Positions 48,143 to 49,306 of a stretch of DNA of 49,306 bases are shown here, piece by piece. Numbering within the stretch: the first letter of the stretch is position 1; each line of letters begins with the position of its first letter. The translations under genes were made by a program, and so were the position numbers. Source of the DNA: Clostridia bacterium (GTDB lineage: Bacteria > Bacillota > Clostridia > Christensenellales > Aristaeellaceae). The stretch lies in the NCBI GenBank assembly GCA_017463245.1, contig JAFTPN010000033.1, forward strand, positions 1 to 49,306. The letters run 5' to 3'. A model generated the notes under the pieces. That model ran no database searches. It was given only the letters and a program-made list of their open reading frames with translations, and was not told the origin of the DNA.

Positions 48143-49306
48143 ATGGCTGAATTGCTTCGCATCACCCCCAAAGACAATGTGGCCGTGGCGCTGACCGGTC
48201 TGAACGCTGGAACCACCCTCACCGTGGAGGACGTGACCCTCACCCTGCGCACCGATGTACCCGCCGGGCATAAGGTGGCGCTCACCGATATCCCCAAGGA
48301 CGGCCACATCATCAAATACGGCTTCCCCATCGGCTACGCCAAGGAAGACATCGCCAAGGGCAGCCACATCCATGTGCAGAATCTGCACACCCTGCTCTCC
48401 GGCGAGCTGGAATACGAATATCACCCCACCCATCCCACCGTTGAGGCCGCCCAGCCCGCCACCTTCATGGGCTATCCCCGGCAGGATGGCAAGGTGGGCG
48501 TGCGCAATGAACTGTGGATCCTCCCCACCGTGGGTTGCGTGAACGACATCGCCCGCGCCCTGGAAAAGGAAGCGCAATCCCTGGTGGGCGGCGGCGTGGA
48601 GAATGTGTACGCCTTCCCCCACCCCTACGGCTGCTCCCAGATGGGCGACGATCAGGACAACACCCGTCAAATTCTGGCCGACCTGGCCACCCACCCCAAT
48701 GTGGGCGGCGTGCTGGTGCTTGGTCTGGGCTGCGAAAACAGCTCCGTGCAGTTCATTGAGGAGCGCATGGGCGACTACGACAAGTCCCGCGTGCGCTTCC
48801 TGGTGTGCCAGCAGGTGGAGGACGAATTCACCGAGGCCATGAAGCTCCTTGCCGAGCTGGCCGACCGCATGCGCGATGAAGTCCGCGTTCCCTGCCCTGC
48901 CTCCAAGCTGGTCATCGGCCTGAAGTGCGGCGGCTCCGATGGCTTCAGCGGCATCACTGCCAACCCGGTCATCGGCGGCTTCTCCGATCTCCTGGTAGCC
49001 CAGGGCGGCACCACCATCCTCACCGAGGTGCCGGAAATGTTCGGCGCTGAGACCATCCTGATGGATCGCTGCGAAACCGAGGACATGTTCCGCAAAACCG
49101 TCGCCCTGATCAACGATTTCAAGCGCTATTTTGAAGAGCATCACCAGACCATCTACGAGAATCCCTCTCCCGGCAACAAGGCGGGCGGCATTTCCACCCT
49201 GGAGGACAAGGCTCTGGGCTGCACCCAGAAGAGCGGCTTTGCCCCTGTGAAGGACGTGCTGGCCTATGGCGAGAAGGTCAAAACCCCCGGCCTGAACCTG
49301 CTCTCC
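48143..49306 (+). CDS. uxaA: Altronate dehydratase, N-terminal part
   Basis: The first 388 codons of altronate dehydratase, which makes 2-keto-3-deoxy-D-gluconate from D-altronate; the gene continues past the right edge. The N-terminal SAF domain (residues about 10-95; LTDIPKDGHIIKYGFPIGYA) precedes the catalytic part with GYPRQDGKVGVRNELWILPTVGCVN, the Cys-containing HPYGCSQMGDD and LGLGCEN, and KCGGSDGFSGITANP, as in the UxaA/GarD family. The ATG at 48143 has GGAGG seven bases before it, inside the uxaB end, so the two genes are translationally coupled. Confidence 0.96.
   Translation, partial: MAELLRITPKDNVAVALTGLNAGTTLTVEDVTLTLRTDVPAGHKVALTDIPKDGHIIKYGFPIGYAKEDIAKGSHIHVQNLHTLLSGELEYEYHPTHPTVEAAQPATFMGYPRQDGKVGVRNELWILPTVGCVNDIARALEKEAQSLVGGGVENVYAFPHPYGCSQMGDDQDNTRQILADLATHPNVGGVLVLGLGCENSSVQFIEERMGDYDKSRVRFLVCQQVEDEFTEAMKLLAELADRMRDEVRVPCPASKLVIGLKCGGSDGFSGITANPVIGGFSDLLVAQGGTTILTEVPEMFGAETILMDRCETEDMFRKTVALINDFKRYFEEHHQTIYENPSPGNKAGGISTLEDKALGCTQKSGFAPVKDVLAYGEKVKTPGLNLLS

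Noticed and set aside
1-49306. CRISPR array, insertion sequence, integrase or prophage
   Set aside because: No repeat-spacer pattern, transposase, integrase or phage structural gene was seen on either strand.

Overview
The window looks like a chromosomal segment of a GC-rich, spore-forming Clostridia-type member of the Bacillota, probably a gut or plant-fibre commensal. Evidence: a Met T-box leader, a GerW/YtfJ-DUF2953-DacF sporulation cluster, DUF4317, a YdjI-like SPFH protein, strong TTGACA-TATAAT promoters with 17-nt spacers, short AGGAGG ribosome binding sites and dense intrinsic terminators. The exact order cannot be fixed from the sequence alone. No insertion sequence, prophage or CRISPR array was seen.

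Layout. 1-4667 (minus): alpha/beta hydrolase, membrane-anchored MurF, Ddl, a small membrane protein and the start of dxs (cell-wall and isoprenoid precursor supply). 4741-6121: PfkB sugar-phosphate kinase plus GNAT. 6254-7773: a Mef-like MFS efflux pump behind an 18-codon leader peptide and alternative hairpins. 7815-11162: T-box-metG-tatD and a Nudix remnant. 11173-13081: membrane XRE regulator, GNAT and a probable 6S RNA. 13167-15716: zinc-ribbon protein and two tandem TPM-domain genes, partly created by a recent duplication. 15764-16632: tRNA-Ser and an XRE regulator fused to a complete desulfoferrodoxin fold. 16678-25182: DUF4317, a ribokinase-family kinase, a very large secreted PL9-type pectate lyase, a YdjI/SPFH protein with a degenerate receiver-like partner, and MTA/SAH nucleosidase. 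25199-27198 (plus): sporulation genes. 27216-32541 (minus): a 25-codon leader peptide and terminator in front of a heterodimeric ABC exporter and two acetyltransferases. 32592-34741: glycosyltransferase and class A beta-lactamase-like hydrolase. 34812-39228: tRNA-Trp, two secreted proteins of unknown function, a small XRE regulator, an AraC-phosphotransferase fusion and a YczE-type membrane protein. 39266-43891: GH94 phosphorylase, an unknown protein and M18 aminopeptidase. 43933-49306: galacturonate catabolism (uxaC and its LacI regulator on one strand, uxaB-uxaA on the other).

How the genes work together. The secreted PL9 lyase, the UxaC/UxaB/UxaA enzymes and the GH94 phosphorylase indicate growth on pectin and cellulose breakdown products, under LacI/CcpA-type operators that are visible in the promoters. 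A second theme is antibiotic response: two unrelated efflux systems each follow a well-translated tiny ORF and RNA hairpins that fit leader-peptide attenuation, and other resistance-like folds (glycosyltransferase, beta-lactamase-like, aminoglycoside-phosphotransferase-like, GNATs) lie nearby. The most promising possibly undescribed elements are these two leader systems, the XRE-desulfoferrodoxin regulator that keeps every iron ligand but lacks the enzyme's Glu-Lys pair, and a promoter with ten G residues in its spacer that could be phase variable.
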